Source: Acidobacteria bacterium UBA7540 (GTDB lineage: Bacteria; Acidobacteriota; Terriglobia; UBA7540). Taken from it: a stretch of DNA of 22,998 bases. The stretch is taken from positions 1 through 22,998 of the forward strand of contig DLMI01000187.1 of the NCBI GenBank assembly GCA_002478145.1, in the 5' to 3' direction. Positions 8,101-16,054 of the stretch are shown here, piece by piece (within the stretch, counting starts at the first letter, position 1; each line of letters opens with the position of its first letter). The notes below the pieces were generated by a model. That model saw only the letters and a list, made by a program, of their open reading frames with translations, ran no database searches and was not told the origin of the DNA. A program made the position numbers and the translations under genes.

Positions 8101-8548
8101 GGAGCTGGCGACGGTCTATCAGGGGGAGACGGGAATGCCTTTCACCATTTCGGTGTATGGCGACACGGCGAATGCCGGGACCACATTGGGTGAGAATCCC
8201 ATCCGCGCCAATTACACCGGCCAGCCGGTGTTCCCTGCCGGCACCCACACTTCGGAGGAGTGGTTCAACACCGCCGCCTTCGTCTCCCCGCCCGCCTACA
8301 CCTTCGGCAACGTGGGGCGCAATACCGTGGAAGGGCCGGGAATGCAAGTTGCGGATATTGCCTTGTCGCGCGAGTTTCACCTGCTGGAATCACTGCACCT
8401 GCAGATCCGCGCGGAAGGGATTAACGCGCTCAACCACACCAACTACGGCACGCCCAATCGCTTCGTGAACGAGCCGCAGTTTGGAACCATCACCATGGCC
8501 ATGCACCCCGGCCGCGAAGCCCAGTTCAGCGCGCGAATGACCTTCTGA
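5156..8548 (+). CDS. Oar-like TonB-dependent receptor with carboxypeptidase-regulatory N-terminal domain
   Basis: A 1130-residue outer-membrane protein of the type abundant in acidobacteria. The chosen ATG follows AGGGGGAG by 7 bases and starts a signal peptide (about residues 1-25, ending VRAQA); an in-frame start at 4946 would bury it. Residues 30-105 form a carboxypeptidase-regulatory-like beta domain (GIIHDAQGLPLPNVKVAL, GAYQFVSLNPGQYRL). A plug-like domain follows at about 115-255 (ELPLNG, YFLLDGSTDTD, INIVTKSGGNGLHG). The rest is a long beta-barrel ending in Phe (ARMTF), as outer-membrane barrels do. About residues 395-407 form a Met/Gly-rich insert (ASGMMGMGGMG). Substrates of this subfamily are mostly unknown; carbohydrate or peptide uptake is often assumed. 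It is the only plus-strand gene in the window and stands alone. Confidence 0.92.
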   Translation: MRKWMWILAALLIVSFETPYVRAQASGAHIDGIIHDAQGLPLPNVKVALTERQTELARTVETTPEGAYQFVSLNPGQYRLSAVLQGFDSPERTLTLEVNQYLRLDLVMQVGPLKQAVEVVGSAALLRTADASLGEVIEPTLTKELPLNGGHVLDLALLAPAAHAGFGAQMGNANPLYWRPNQNSALSVGGGRPNANYFLLDGSTDTDPTFNTLSYSPSPDAIREFKVQTGSYSAEFGGAGGAQINIVTKSGGNGLHGDAYEFVRSNTFDARTFTDPSNIPHLAQNEFGASLGGPIRKNSTFFFANWEGFRLSNGLAQIETVPTAMEHEGNFSATGVTIYDPSTTYANPNYNPSLPTSPSNPAVLRDPFPDDTVPSGRISSVALGELAVVPLPNMASGMMGMGGMGSTPIGVGPDSNNYLDLRTNRNFSNQATLRLDQNLPHGDALFGRYSFLAERDFTPENLPGFGSFDNNLAQNATLQYTHLISSTSVNVFWLGMSRLSMHRYSQDNFTTNYVAELGIQGVGFGGQGAWGMPYVTVQGYNAFGDSYAATPVHDWDTVLQAGDIWNKQWGRHSLKVGGDVRNFDWPMWGFFQNRGYYQFTNGFTTETATNDGTGAALASFLLGLPVVKQRQAGIPEMNLRQWYGDGFVQDNWRVTQNTTFNVGVRYEYMSALTEIQADKRGSNLTWQDGVPYIFIGGQEGTPAGLFYTPKLKFAPRLGLTHAFQGKFPFVMRAGYGIFFTPVDMNTWCNERHNVPFVFPQTQQSDNYTPSLTGFSFAAPVLGSTVTSFTGFPPHSPSQYIEQWSFSLQKSISPNTVVEIGYQGNGGYHLQRAHLINNPPPGPGLLQPRRPYKSINFLPGTVIPSGNVIPAGLTVASLDQPVSTINMLENSARSWYNAGWVDVRRRFSHGLTFLTNVTWAKVITNAPDFRSPMDESAIPQNDSDLDAEKGLACDVRLRYVATFVYHLPGLNRQAWMSRLTSHWELATVYQGETGMPFTISVYGDTANAGTTLGENPIRANYTGQPVFPAGTHTSEEWFNTAAFVSPPAYTFGNVGRNTVEGPGMQVADIALSREFHLLESLHLQIRAEGINALNHTNYGTPNRFVNEPQFGTITMAMHPGREAQFSARMTF

Positions 8549-8770
8549 GGCTGAAGTCCTGAACCTCTCTCTATAAGTCGCCCAGCATTTACTGATCGAT
8601 TCGGTCCGGACGGTTCTGATGCGCACCCGCAAGTACCACGAGGGCGGAGCATGGATGAGGGTTGGAGCGCCGGCACCAATGCAGTCACATGCCGGCACTC
8701 CAGCGTGGGGTGGTAATTGGGGCGGAGCTAAAAAGGAAGGTTGGCGTGCGCGGAGGAAGGGAGCTTTCCG

Positions 8771-10102
8771 TCAGCGGGCGGTGCCGTGGAGGGCGGACGC
8801 GATGAATTCAGTGGCCGCCCGTAGCTTCGGGGCATCCGCTTCGGTCATACGCCCGACGTCACCGTACTTAAATGCGCCGCCGCTCGCCCATTCGACCACT
8901 ACAGCGATGGCTTGCTTCTTGGTTGTGGCCACGCGGCGTGCCACTGTCAGGAACTCATTGCGGAGCTGGTTGAATCCGGAAGCTGCTGCCGGCCCGTTGC
9001 CATTGTTGTGCATGGGAGGTGAGGCGGCAGCGTCGGCGGGTGGCGTGGTAGATCTATTCCCACCATTCGGGGTCGCGTTGTTTGCAGGGAACGAAGGCTT
9101 CGCCATCAGCTTTGACGCGGTGCCCCCTTCCACCGGTGGCTTGACAGCTCCGTTTCCTCCATTCCGGGCAGAGCTGCTTTCGGGAGGCAAAGGCTTCGTC
9201 GTCGGCTGCGGCGCGGTTACGGCGGGAATCGTATCGGAAGGAGACCCTGCCATGGCGCCTTCCCCGGCCGAAGTGCCATTTGCCGACGCCGGATAGAACT
9301 CCGTTGCGACCTCCGGCGCCTGCTCTTGCTCGTCCTCAACGACCTCAAAGACCTTGCCACCCGACCCGAGCAGCTTCCGAGTCTCGGCGAACAGCCGGGC
9401 ATTCTCGGTTAGATTGGCGATCAGCTTCTGCATGTCCTCGCCTTCGACTTCAAGACTCAGGGCCCAGATTGACGTGGTCTTCTTCCTCTTCTCCTTGCGG
9501 TCGAAGTACGTGGCCTCCTCCGGGCGAACCGTCAGCTTGGCCGTGATCCCGGCCAACCGACCACCCGTGAAGGTTTGGATCTCCTGCAAGGCGGAGTGGA
9601 TCTGGCGAATGGATCGGTAAGAGCACGTGTGGATGCGACAGACGCTCCCCAGGCGCGGGAAGTCCGCCAACACAAAGCGAAGATCCCCGCCCGGTTTGCA
9701 CTGCCCACTCGAAAGCTCCGGACAACCGCTGCCGCACTGGGTCCAAGGCTGTCCACCTGGCTTCTCAGCCGTGCGCCGAGTAGCAGTGACACCGTCACCC
9801 CAGCACTTCCGCTCGGTGGCCGTCCACCAGGCGTATGAGCTGGGGAAGACGTTCTCGATGTCGTCGTCGATCAACATAATGTGAAGATTCCGGCACTGCT
9901 CCCCGTAGTGCTTGGTCAGGTCCGGGTCAATCTCCCACTCGACCCGGTTGGCGGTCTTCTTCTTGCGCAGGAAGACGAAGTGGTCGAGCTTCGTAGGGTG
10001 GTTGCGATCTCCATTGGGTGGCAGCCCGATAGAGACCTTTGTGGATACGGACAGCCGCTGGACAACACGGCCGTCATTGTCGTGCGTGACACCAATGATC
10101 AT
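8771..10102 (-). CDS. Cys-rich metal-binding protein resembling phage gp3 / recombination directionality factors, with long tail
   Basis: A 443-residue protein; the ATG is preceded by GGAGGAG at about 5-8 bases. Residues 1-220 resemble the gp3-like family annotated either as recombination directionality factor or as hydrolase/metal-binding protein. Seen are a GLPPNG...LDHFVF opening, paired cysteines (Cys70, 100, 123, 127, 135, 155, 160), the phrase CKPGGDLRFVLADFPRLG (135-152), and GGRLAGITAKLTVRPEE (180-196). Residues about 260-375 are a Pro/Gly/Asn/Ala-rich linker, probably disordered. Residues 376-443 form a small helical domain (FNQLRNEFLTVARRVAT..., MTEADAPKL) I do not recognise. In actinophages such proteins steer serine integrases, but no integrase is visible here, so the function is open. 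Confidence 0.6.
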   Translation of the reverse strand: MIIGVTHDNDGRVVQRLSVSTKVSIGLPPNGDRNHPTKLDHFVFLRKKKTANRVEWEIDPDLTKHYGEQCRNLHIMLIDDDIENVFPSSYAWWTATERKCWGDGVTATRRTAEKPGGQPWTQCGSGCPELSSGQCKPGGDLRFVLADFPRLGSVCRIHTCSYRSIRQIHSALQEIQTFTGGRLAGITAKLTVRPEEATYFDRKEKRKKTTSIWALSLEVEGEDMQKLIANLTENARLFAETRKLLGSGGKVFEVVEDEQEQAPEVATEFYPASANGTSAGEGAMAGSPSDTIPAVTAPQPTTKPLPPESSSARNGGNGAVKPPVEGGTASKLMAKPSFPANNATPNGGNRSTTPPADAAASPPMHNNGNGPAAASGFNQLRNEFLTVARRVATTKKQAIAVVVEWASGGAFKYGDVGRMTEADAPKLRAATEFIASALHGTAR

Positions 10103-10351
10103 ATGTACTCCTCCTTTTCAAGTATGGTTTAGTCGGCACACCGCGTCGCAGGTCGGGAGTGATGGCAGGGTGATACCAAGTCGGAACTCTTCCACCGAGC
10201 CTGCTCTCCGAATGCAGACCTGGCTTCGATCCTAACCAACACACGGGTGGTGATCTGCGACATCGGGCTCCAGTTTGGCGAAAAGAGATGTGAAAGTTTC
10301 GGATAGGTAAGGCGGGTGATGCTGTGGATGCTGAGCGAGCAATCATTGACG

Positions 10352-10882
10352 TTAGGCCGTTTGGTCCACGTGCGCCGCCAACTCGCTCATTAGGCGGGTG
10401 GCCACATCAACGAGCTTGCGCCTAGGGTCGAGGTAGCGTAGCTCTTGAGGGAGCCAGGCCACTGACCGCGAGAATCGAGCCAGCCACGCGAGGTACCCAA
10501 CCAAGCCTTCAGGAACATGCCAGCCAAGGGTGAACGACTCATGGCAGTCGAACCCGAGTTGGTTTGTCCACTCGTAGCCAAGCGCCTCAAGGAACTCGCT
10601 CGAGGCTTGCAGGTGGTCCCAGAACTTCATCGCCTTTATGTCTTCGAGTCGGCCGCTTGAGAAGTCAACTCTTTCAAGGAGTAGGGCCAACTCTTCCAAG
10701 CTCACTTCCAGACGAACCGGGCGGCCAGACTCCAGGTCTCGGATGGCATCGCGCCACCGACTACTGGGTTGCTGTTCCAGGCGTGCCAGCGCGTGCTTCA
10801 CCATCAGATCAATGGGTAGAGCGCCGGTCAGGCTGTGCTGACCGGGCAGATCCAGATGAGGCAACAATTCGAAGAGTCTCAT
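10352..10882 (-). CDS. Unknown 176-residue protein
   Basis: The ATG at 10882 is preceded by AGGAGG five bases away. A GTG two codons earlier lies inside that site and is not a likely start. The product begins MRLFELLPHLDLPGQHSL and is helix-rich, with an acidic Leu-rich middle (SLEELALLLERVDF), aromatic stretches (MKFWDHLQ, LGYEWTNQLGF) and a C-terminal helix (LVDVATRLMSELAAHV). No signal peptide, membrane segment or catalytic motif is visible. About 250 bases of unassigned sequence separate it from the gp3-like gene downstream. Confidence 0.6.
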   Translation of the reverse strand: MRLFELLPHLDLPGQHSLTGALPIDLMVKHALARLEQQPSSRWRDAIRDLESGRPVRLEVSLEELALLLERVDFSSGRLEDIKAMKFWDHLQASSEFLEALGYEWTNQLGFDCHESFTLGWHVPEGLVGYLAWLARFSRSVAWLPQELRYLDPRRKLVDVATRLMSELAAHVDQTA

Positions 10883-11069
10883 GTTCACCTCCTATTGGGT
10901 GTGGTTTCAACTTGCTTACAGTCAGAAGGACATTCCTTGTTGTTCGAAGCTGTGACGACAGACGTTAACAATGCTCCACGATCTTTTCGGACATCATCCG
11001 TTTCACGCAGGGTGCGTTACCGAATGGGTCCCAGACCGTGACGAAGAGCAGCCCTAACTCCTCCTGAGA

Positions 11070-11507
11070 CTAGCTTTTGATACTCCACTCTCCGAAGGAT
11101 CGTAGCGAAATGCATTTCAAGCGGACTTTGATTGAGTTATGAAGAAACGCAGGAGCGGAGGTTCTTAAGGCTTTGTAGACATGCGCAGTCGTAAACGCCA
11201 CCAACCTAATGACGCCGACACAATACAATACTTGCTCGTTGCTCAGCGGCTTGGGCCGGGTGGCGCGCAATGCCTGAATGACCCTCCTGCACGCCTGCCG
11301 TGCGCAGGGCCAGGACGTATTCGTCGCTCAACACAAAGTTGATTCTACGATCATGGTTCAGCTTGACCCACTCCGGGAGTTTCATCTCTGCCTTCACGCA
11401 GTCCATCACTTGGCCTTTGGTCAGGAGTTCCTGCGGCTGCTCCAGGCCAGCAGGCTGTGCAACGACAGCCAGCAACACAAAATCGAGATAAGGAAGCGGA
11501 GCTTCAT
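11070..11507 (-). pseudogene. Frameshifted remnant of a secreted LTKxQV/ALRxAG repeat protein
   Basis: Three pieces in two reading frames look like one former gene. From an ATG at 11507 a signal-peptide-like start is read (MKLRFLISILCCWLSLHSLLA), which then runs into a stop at 11421. In a second frame, within 11206-11450, the domain LLTKGQVMDCVKAEM...RRINFVLSDEYVLALRTAG is clear. From the GGG at 11282-11284 the sequence makes sense again only in the first frame (VIQALRATRPKPLSNEQVL). Removing one G there would join AGVQE to VIQALRA. I recall similar LTKxQV...INFxLxxEYxxALRxAG repeats in secreted acidobacterial proteins. The two shifts restore the original register. Sequencing error could cause one of them, and family assignment is from memory. 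Confidence 0.45.
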
Positions 11508-11988
11508 AAGGCACCTGAAAATATATTGAAAGGCCTGTGTGACGACATATGGACCAGAGCCTGGACTTCCAAGCATCACTTCAAATCGTTTCATACGCCA
11601 ACAGCGTGTACACGTGCACCAACTAGTATGGTTCCTACACAGCATGTGCGCACGCTCCGTTCCCAACGAGCGCTTGTGCGCAGCGGACAATCCACACAAC
11701 ACTGCGCGTCTTACCGTCCAATGCGCACGAGAAACCAGAACATGGCAAACCGATCACCGCACCATAGCGACAGGGGCTACGCTGCTCCAAAAAAACCGTT
11801 CGGTCGCGAACGCACAAGGCACGAAACAACTTCTTCCTACCTACCATTACAGCGCCTGTCGTTTGCGGCACAAAAACGGCTGATGTCAGTATATAGTCAG
11901 AAAACAACCCTTTACTCCTCAGTTGGTTAGAGATACCTCCGAGCGGCGATCTAGGAAGCAACAAACAATCAAAGAATAAGGAAAACGC
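11508..11988. other. Gene-free region with short palindromes and repeated TGTGCGCA
   Basis: About 480 bases without a credible gene; the frames found have no ribosome binding sites and low-complexity products rich in Arg, Ser, Thr and His. It contains overlapping palindromes GTGTACAC, CACGTG and GTGCAC (11606-11619), two copies of TGTGCGCA (11645-11652 and 11675-11682, 30 bases apart) and a further TGCGCA core at 11722-11727, 45 bases on. It lies just downstream of the replication-relaxation-like gene. It could hold an origin of transfer or replication, or regulatory sites, but no nick-site consensus is recognised. Confidence 0.4.
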
Positions 11989-12795
11989 CTAAGAGAGTGA
12001 TGGTGGCGGGGCCTGTGCAGGGCAGGAATCGCTACTTAGGGCGGTGCGGAGCGCCAGGTATTGGTGATGGTTCCAGTCGAAGACTTCTGTGTCGAGCATG
12101 TGACGATACCAGTCTCCTAACAGACCGAAGTAAATGTGCCGCTTGCTGTTCCGGAACTGCCAGGAAACACACCTCAGGACTTCCTCACTGGAGGTGAGAT
12201 AAAGGAACCTGTCAATGTCTGTTTCAGATTCGATCTTATCGCGAATGCCAGCATACTGCCTCTCACTCTTTGCACTCCGCTCGTATTCGAGCGCGAATGT
12301 AACGTCTCGGTCCGCCAGTCGAAGGGTTACAATTGCGTCGTAGTCCTTTGCGCTGGCGAAATTCATCATGCTATTCCTCGAGCGTACTTGGATCTCCGGT
12401 ACCCATCGCACAAGCAAACCTGCGCGCAAAAGGCTGAGGTGAATGTTATTGAGTTCGAGCGAGTGGGCAACCTGAGGCTGTCTCGCGTGCTGGCTCTCCT
12501 CGCCCGGCGTGACCAGGAATCGTTCGCCGACACTCGCGAGTTCGAGCGCTCCAGTGGGCGTAATAGAGTACACGAAGTTTCTGCCGACAAATGGAACCGT
12601 ATGCCGCGCGATCATGCCATACTTGGTGAGCCGCCGGGCTCTCCAGTTGAAAGTTGAGCGGCACGACTCGTGCTTGCCAATCCGCATGAACTCAAACAAT
12701 TGGTCGTGGGCCACGAAGCCGGAACGCAAGACCTGGCAAAGCAGTGGGTAGTCGTGCTCGGAATTCAAGCTAATGCAGTCCTTAATGTAACGCAT
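11989..12795 (-). CDS. Replication-relaxation family-like protein
   Basis: A 268-residue protein with start ATG preceded by GGGAGG about 7-8 bases away. Residues 15-90 look like a winged-helix DNA-binding domain (YPLLCQVLRSGFVAHDQLFEFM, RRLTKYGMIARH, VYSITPTGALEL). Residues 110-205 resemble the replication-relaxation core: AHSLELNNIHLSLLRAG, then a predicted nuclease-like strand pattern with YDAIVTL and the acidic pair in FALEYERSAKS, followed by YLTSSEEVL. In other conjugative elements this family lies close to the origin of transfer and the coupling protein and is thought to support plasmid relaxation or replication. It precedes a gene-free stretch, which fits a DNA-processing role. Family call is moderate. 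Confidence 0.6.
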   Translation of the reverse strand: MRYIKDCISLNSEHDYPLLCQVLRSGFVAHDQLFEFMRIGKHESCRSTFNWRARRLTKYGMIARHTVPFVGRNFVYSITPTGALELASVGERFLVTPGEESQHARQPQVAHSLELNNIHLSLLRAGLLVRWVPEIQVRSRNSMMNFASAKDYDAIVTLRLADRDVTFALEYERSAKSERQYAGIRDKIESETDIDRFLYLTSSEEVLRCVSWQFRNSKRHIYFGLLGDWYRHMLDTEVFDWNHHQYLALRTALSSDSCPAQAPPPSLS

Positions 12796-12903
12796 TCTTG
12801 ACCTCCCAAAAGAGTTATGGATCCAGATTCTTTCCTTTAGCTTCGCTCAGAGCCAGAATGACAGCGAAGGGAAAACCATAAGGCGTCGAGACAGCACGCG
12901 AAC

Positions 12904-13434
12904 TTATGACACTAACTGCAAGCGTGCAATCCATGGACGCGCACGCAATGGCTGAAGGGCAAACGTCCCGACGTCGCTCCGTATCCAGCCGTCTGCGGGC
13001 AATAGCAACATGCATTCCTGCTCGTCACCGCATTCGCTAAATGAAATGAGCAGTCCGTCGTCAGACTTCCATCGACTGTCTCCAATGTGCAGTCGTCCGA
13101 TTGCACTTTGTCTGGCTACAACCAAGAAGAAGTCAGGCTCCCGCGGCGCCGTCAGTATGTACTTAAAGAAAATCTTGTTCTGTCCCTGCCAGACGCACGG
13201 CTCATCGCACTCGAACACGCGGTTGATTATTCGTTGCGGATAGTTCGGGTTGAAACCACCGACAGAGTTGAAACGCGTGTAGCCGGCAACCTTCGAACGC
13301 GGACGGATCGTTCCGTCTACTGGCACGCCCGTGGTGTTGTAATAGGCGGCTCGCGCAAACCGTCTGGGGTCGTCTGGGTTCTTGCCGAATCGCCGGCGCC
13401 ACACACTACCAAACCCTGTAATCGACACTACCAT
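12904..13434 (-). CDS. Unknown 176-residue protein at the end of the conjugation operon
   Basis: The start ATG lies five bases after the stop of the upstream coiled-coil gene, with only a weak AGGGTG-like site, so it is probably co-transcribed. The N-terminal third is basic (FGSVWRRRFGKNPDDPRRFARAAYY). The remainder alternates hydrophobic residues as in a beta-rich domain (KIFFKYILTAPREPDFFLVVARQ, ECMLLLPADGWIR). Four cysteines occur as Cys75/Cys80 and Cys134/Cys140. No signal peptide or membrane segment is evident and no family is recognised. Its place next to the coupling protein module suggests an accessory role in conjugation. Confidence 0.6.
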   Translation of the reverse strand: MVVSITGFGSVWRRRFGKNPDDPRRFARAAYYNTTGVPVDGTIRPRSKVAGYTRFNSVGGFNPNYPQRIINRVFECDEPCVWQGQNKIFFKYILTAPREPDFFLVVARQSAIGRLHIGDSRWKSDDGLLISFSECGDEQECMLLLPADGWIRSDVGTFALQPLRARPWIARLQLVS

Positions 13435-13439
13435 GGTCG

Positions 13440-14252
13440 TTATGCACCCTTGAGGCGTTTGTTCTTTTCGCGTTCTGCAAAGAGCTGCTCCTGTAGCGAG
13501 TTAACGAGCTTCATGTATTCGGCGTTCGAAGCGGGCAATGGCAAGCCCGCTTGGCCAACCGCATGAGCGCCGCCTTTGCCGTCGATCTTTTCCGATAGCG
13601 CTTGTAGTTGCAGGCTCAGGTCTGTTACGACCGCCGATCTTCGTTGCAGCTCCTCACTCAGTTGCTCCTTTTCACTGGTCACGGCCCGCAGGTCGTCCGC
13701 TGCTTTCTTCAATTTTGCCTTGAGGTCGTCGTTCTCAGATGTGCTGCCGGAGACTGCCTGGGCCGACCCTGCCTCGATTGCACGGTTGCAGGTTTCAATG
13801 TGATTGTTGTATTTCGCGATGGCTTCCTTCGCAGCTCGACGCGAGTAAAGGTCCTGGTTGTACAGGTCAGTCAGCATCTCCTCGGTCAAATAGCGCTCAC
13901 GGCGGCGATCGAACCGCAGCTTGGCGTAAGCAATCATCACCAACAGCGACCAGATGGTTACACCCAAGCTGTATGGGAAATAGGGGTTCTTTGCGCTGGC
14001 CTGGAGCAAAACCAGGCGACGTTCCTCCATCCACCTGCCGTAGTCAATGTCACTCGGGTTGAATTGTTTCAGCAGGAATTCGTACCAGGTGTCGGGCGGT
14101 TGCTGCGAGCGTCCTTGTGCTTGCGCAGCGGCCATTGGGCTGTACCGGCTGCGAGGAACGGAGGATCTCGGTGGCCGGTTCTGTGCGAAGCTCGAACAAA
14201 CCGCCAACGACAGCCAAGCTATCACTGCCGGGAGATTGGCAGGTGTTCTCAT
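13440..14252 (-). CDS. Conjugation-operon membrane protein with coiled coil
   Basis: A 270-residue protein starting at an ATG that overlaps the stop of the coupling-protein gene as ATGA and has GGGAGGA eight bases upstream. Residues 1-23 are a signal peptide (MRTPANLPAVIAWLSLAVC..., cut after SFA). A single membrane span lies at about 96-112 (SLGVTIWSLLVMIAYAK) and is followed by a basic stretch (RFDRRRER). Residues 175-225 form a coiled coil (LKAKLKKAADDLRAV..., EQLSEELQRR), and a further helix at 245-268 ends in Lys/Arg. The topology suggests an inner-membrane protein with a cytoplasmic coiled coil. It probably works with the coupling ATPase. No known family is recognised. Confidence 0.75.
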   Translation of the reverse strand: MRTPANLPAVIAWLSLAVCSSFAQNRPPRSSVPRSRYSPMAAAQAQGRSQQPPDTWYEFLLKQFNPSDIDYGRWMEERRLVLLQASAKNPYFPYSLGVTIWSLLVMIAYAKLRFDRRRERYLTEEMLTDLYNQDLYSRRAAKEAIAKYNNHIETCNRAIEAGSAQAVSGSTSENDDLKAKLKKAADDLRAVTSEKEQLSEELQRRSAVVTDLSLQLQALSEKIDGKGGAHAVGQAGLPLPASNAEYMKLVNSLQEQLFAEREKNKRLKGA

Positions 14253-16054
14253 GTTCGTGGTCCTCCCGGGGCACGCTTCTGCAGGCGCGCCGCCGCTGCA
14301 AGATCGGAACTCTTGAACCGCAGGTTGGCTCCGACCGAATCCGCACGGGAATGGCGCAAGCGGGGGTAGATCTCCGGCTCGAAGCTAGGGAAGCTGACGT
14401 CAGCCGGCGGCCGGACGTGCAAGTGTCTGTGCAGCGTCCCGCGAGTGTCGTCGGTCATCAATATTTCCATCTGTCCCTTGGGCAAGTTCTTGATGTGCTC
14501 GTCGAGGGCGCGCGTCTCGCGCTCTTCTCGCTCCACGGCCTGGCCGGTCGCCTCGTATTTCTCATACCCAAATACCTTCCAACGCAGCATGGAGCGGCTG
14601 CGGCGAGTAACCTCGTGCTCAGCCGACGCTCGCAGAAAGTAGCGCGCTGTTTCCTCATCCCGGGTGCGGAGCGTCATGGTCGTGTTGGGGGCTGAGGTGA
14701 CATCTTCCTTAAACCCACGGCCGACCTGCATGAGTTGCGGCAATGACTGCATGGAGAACAGGAACGCGGTGTGCGTGCCGCGTGCCGTTTGCAGAATTTG
14801 GGCGAAGTTCCGGTAACCGAAGGGAGCGAATTCATCCAGCACAACGCTGAACATCGGCCGATTGCTGCGGCGCCTTTGCTCCTCGCTCTCATAGCGCTTG
14901 CCAACCTCGAGCTGCAAGTTCTGGAGCAACATCTTCCCGAGAGCGCGCACGGGTTCGGTGTTCTTGTTCACGTTCAACGTCACAAAGAGGATCAGCCCCT
15001 GCTCGATCACCTCGTCAATGGAAAGCAAGTCTTCGTAAGGCCCAGTGATCACCGACAACTCGTCATCCAGGAACGTCATGCACTCGTTCAGCAGTCCCTG
15101 GATCTTGGGCACACGCTCACGGTCCTGAAACGACTGGTAGAGATTCTTGACCGACATCTCGAAGTTCAGGCGGCGTTGGGTGGTGATTGACGGATCGCGC
15201 TCGATGCGTCGTGTCGCCTTATCCACCTGCTCACGCAACACTTCCTGGTCGATAGCCATCACCAGCACGTCATAGAAGTTGAACTTCAGCCCGGTGTACA
15301 CCAGCACCCGGACGATATCGGCAAGGTAGTTGAGCTGGTGCTTGGCAAAGAACTCGTCGTGCAAGTTGAACGAGCCGAAGACCATGTTCACGACCGGCAT
15401 GTAGTCGTCATCGGCACAATGGAACGGGTTGTAGAGGACGGAGATGTCAGGCCGAGCGGGATTCAACACCCGCAGTTGGTGCAGGCGGCCGGCGCGGTGG
15501 ATATGGGGCAGCAGGTCGTAAAAGAATTCCAGGTCACCTTTGCCGTCGAAGATGACCATGGGGATGTGACGCGGATCTTCAGGCGGGCCAACAGTTCGCG
15601 CCAGGTCCTGGCTGATAATGTTGCGGAGAAGGGTGGTCTTGCCGGAACCGGTCATGCCCAGCACGATCCCCTGCATGACGCGGACCTTGTCGGGCCAAAA
15701 CCAGGGTTCGCCGTGAACATCGTAGCCCAGCACAACCGCGGTGTGAGCCCATGCCTTGCGTGTGAAAGCTTCATCGCGTTTCGGCGACATCACCAGCGGA
15801 GGGCTGGGCCATTGCTTCTCGCGCCGCGAGCGTCGCGTGGCCAGAAGCCATATGCCGCCGCCGGTACCCACCCCAGTGATGACCATGTACAGGGCTATCT
15901 CCTCGACCTGGGGACTCGTAAAGTGGTAGCGGTTGCGGGCGACATACCAGGTGAACCAGCTAACCGCCAGGATCACTACAGCGATGAGAATTTCAAGGCT
16001 TTCGAGAAGTGGTGGGTATTCGCGCCGGTCGTAATTGGGAGGTCTCACCGTCAT
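14249..16054 (-). CDS. Type IV coupling protein, VirD4/TraG-like ATPase
   Basis: A 601-residue membrane-anchored ATPase that links the transferred DNA complex to the mating channel. Two N-terminal membrane spans lie at about 20-38 and 51-71. Walker A is GMTGSGKTT (133-141) and Walker B is VVLDEFAPFG (404-413), followed by the ARG and MQSLPQL segments expected in the VirD4/TraG/TraD family. The ATG at 16054 overlaps the stop of the 74-residue gene as ATGA; a GTG two codons upstream is less likely. The protein is typical in length. The C-terminal 60 residues are basic and Arg-rich and may contact substrate. Its presence makes this module a DNA-transfer system rather than only a protein secretion system. 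Confidence 0.93.
   Translation of the reverse strand: MTVRPPNYDRREYPPLLESLEILIAVVILAVSWFTWYVARNRYHFTSPQVEEIALYMVITGVGTGGGIWLLATRRSRREKQWPSPPLVMSPKRDEAFTRKAWAHTAVVLGYDVHGEPWFWPDKVRVMQGIVLGMTGSGKTTLLRNIISQDLARTVGPPEDPRHIPMVIFDGKGDLEFFYDLLPHIHRAGRLHQLRVLNPARPDISVLYNPFHCADDDYMPVVNMVFGSFNLHDEFFAKHQLNYLADIVRVLVYTGLKFNFYDVLVMAIDQEVLREQVDKATRRIERDPSITTQRRLNFEMSVKNLYQSFQDRERVPKIQGLLNECMTFLDDELSVITGPYEDLLSIDEVIEQGLILFVTLNVNKNTEPVRALGKMLLQNLQLEVGKRYESEEQRRRSNRPMFSVVLDEFAPFGYRNFAQILQTARGTHTAFLFSMQSLPQLMQVGRGFKEDVTSAPNTTMTLRTRDEETARYFLRASAEHEVTRRSRSMLRWKVFGYEKYEATGQAVEREERETRALDEHIKNLPKGQMEILMTDDTRGTLHRHLHVRPPADVSFPSFEPEIYPRLRHSRADSVGANLRFKSSDLAAAARLQKRAPGGPRT

Noticed and set aside
8619..9296. 225-codon plus-strand frame
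   Set aside because: It is antisense to the gp3-like gene's low-complexity linker; the composition explains the open frame.
11457..11930. 157-codon plus-strand frame in the gene-free region
   Set aside because: No ribosome binding site, biased Arg/Ser/Thr/His composition, and overlap with the pseudogene start; not supported as a gene.
13608..14369. 253-codon plus-strand frame
   Set aside because: It is antisense to the signal-peptide/coiled-coil gene and the end of the coupling-protein gene; no own start signals.
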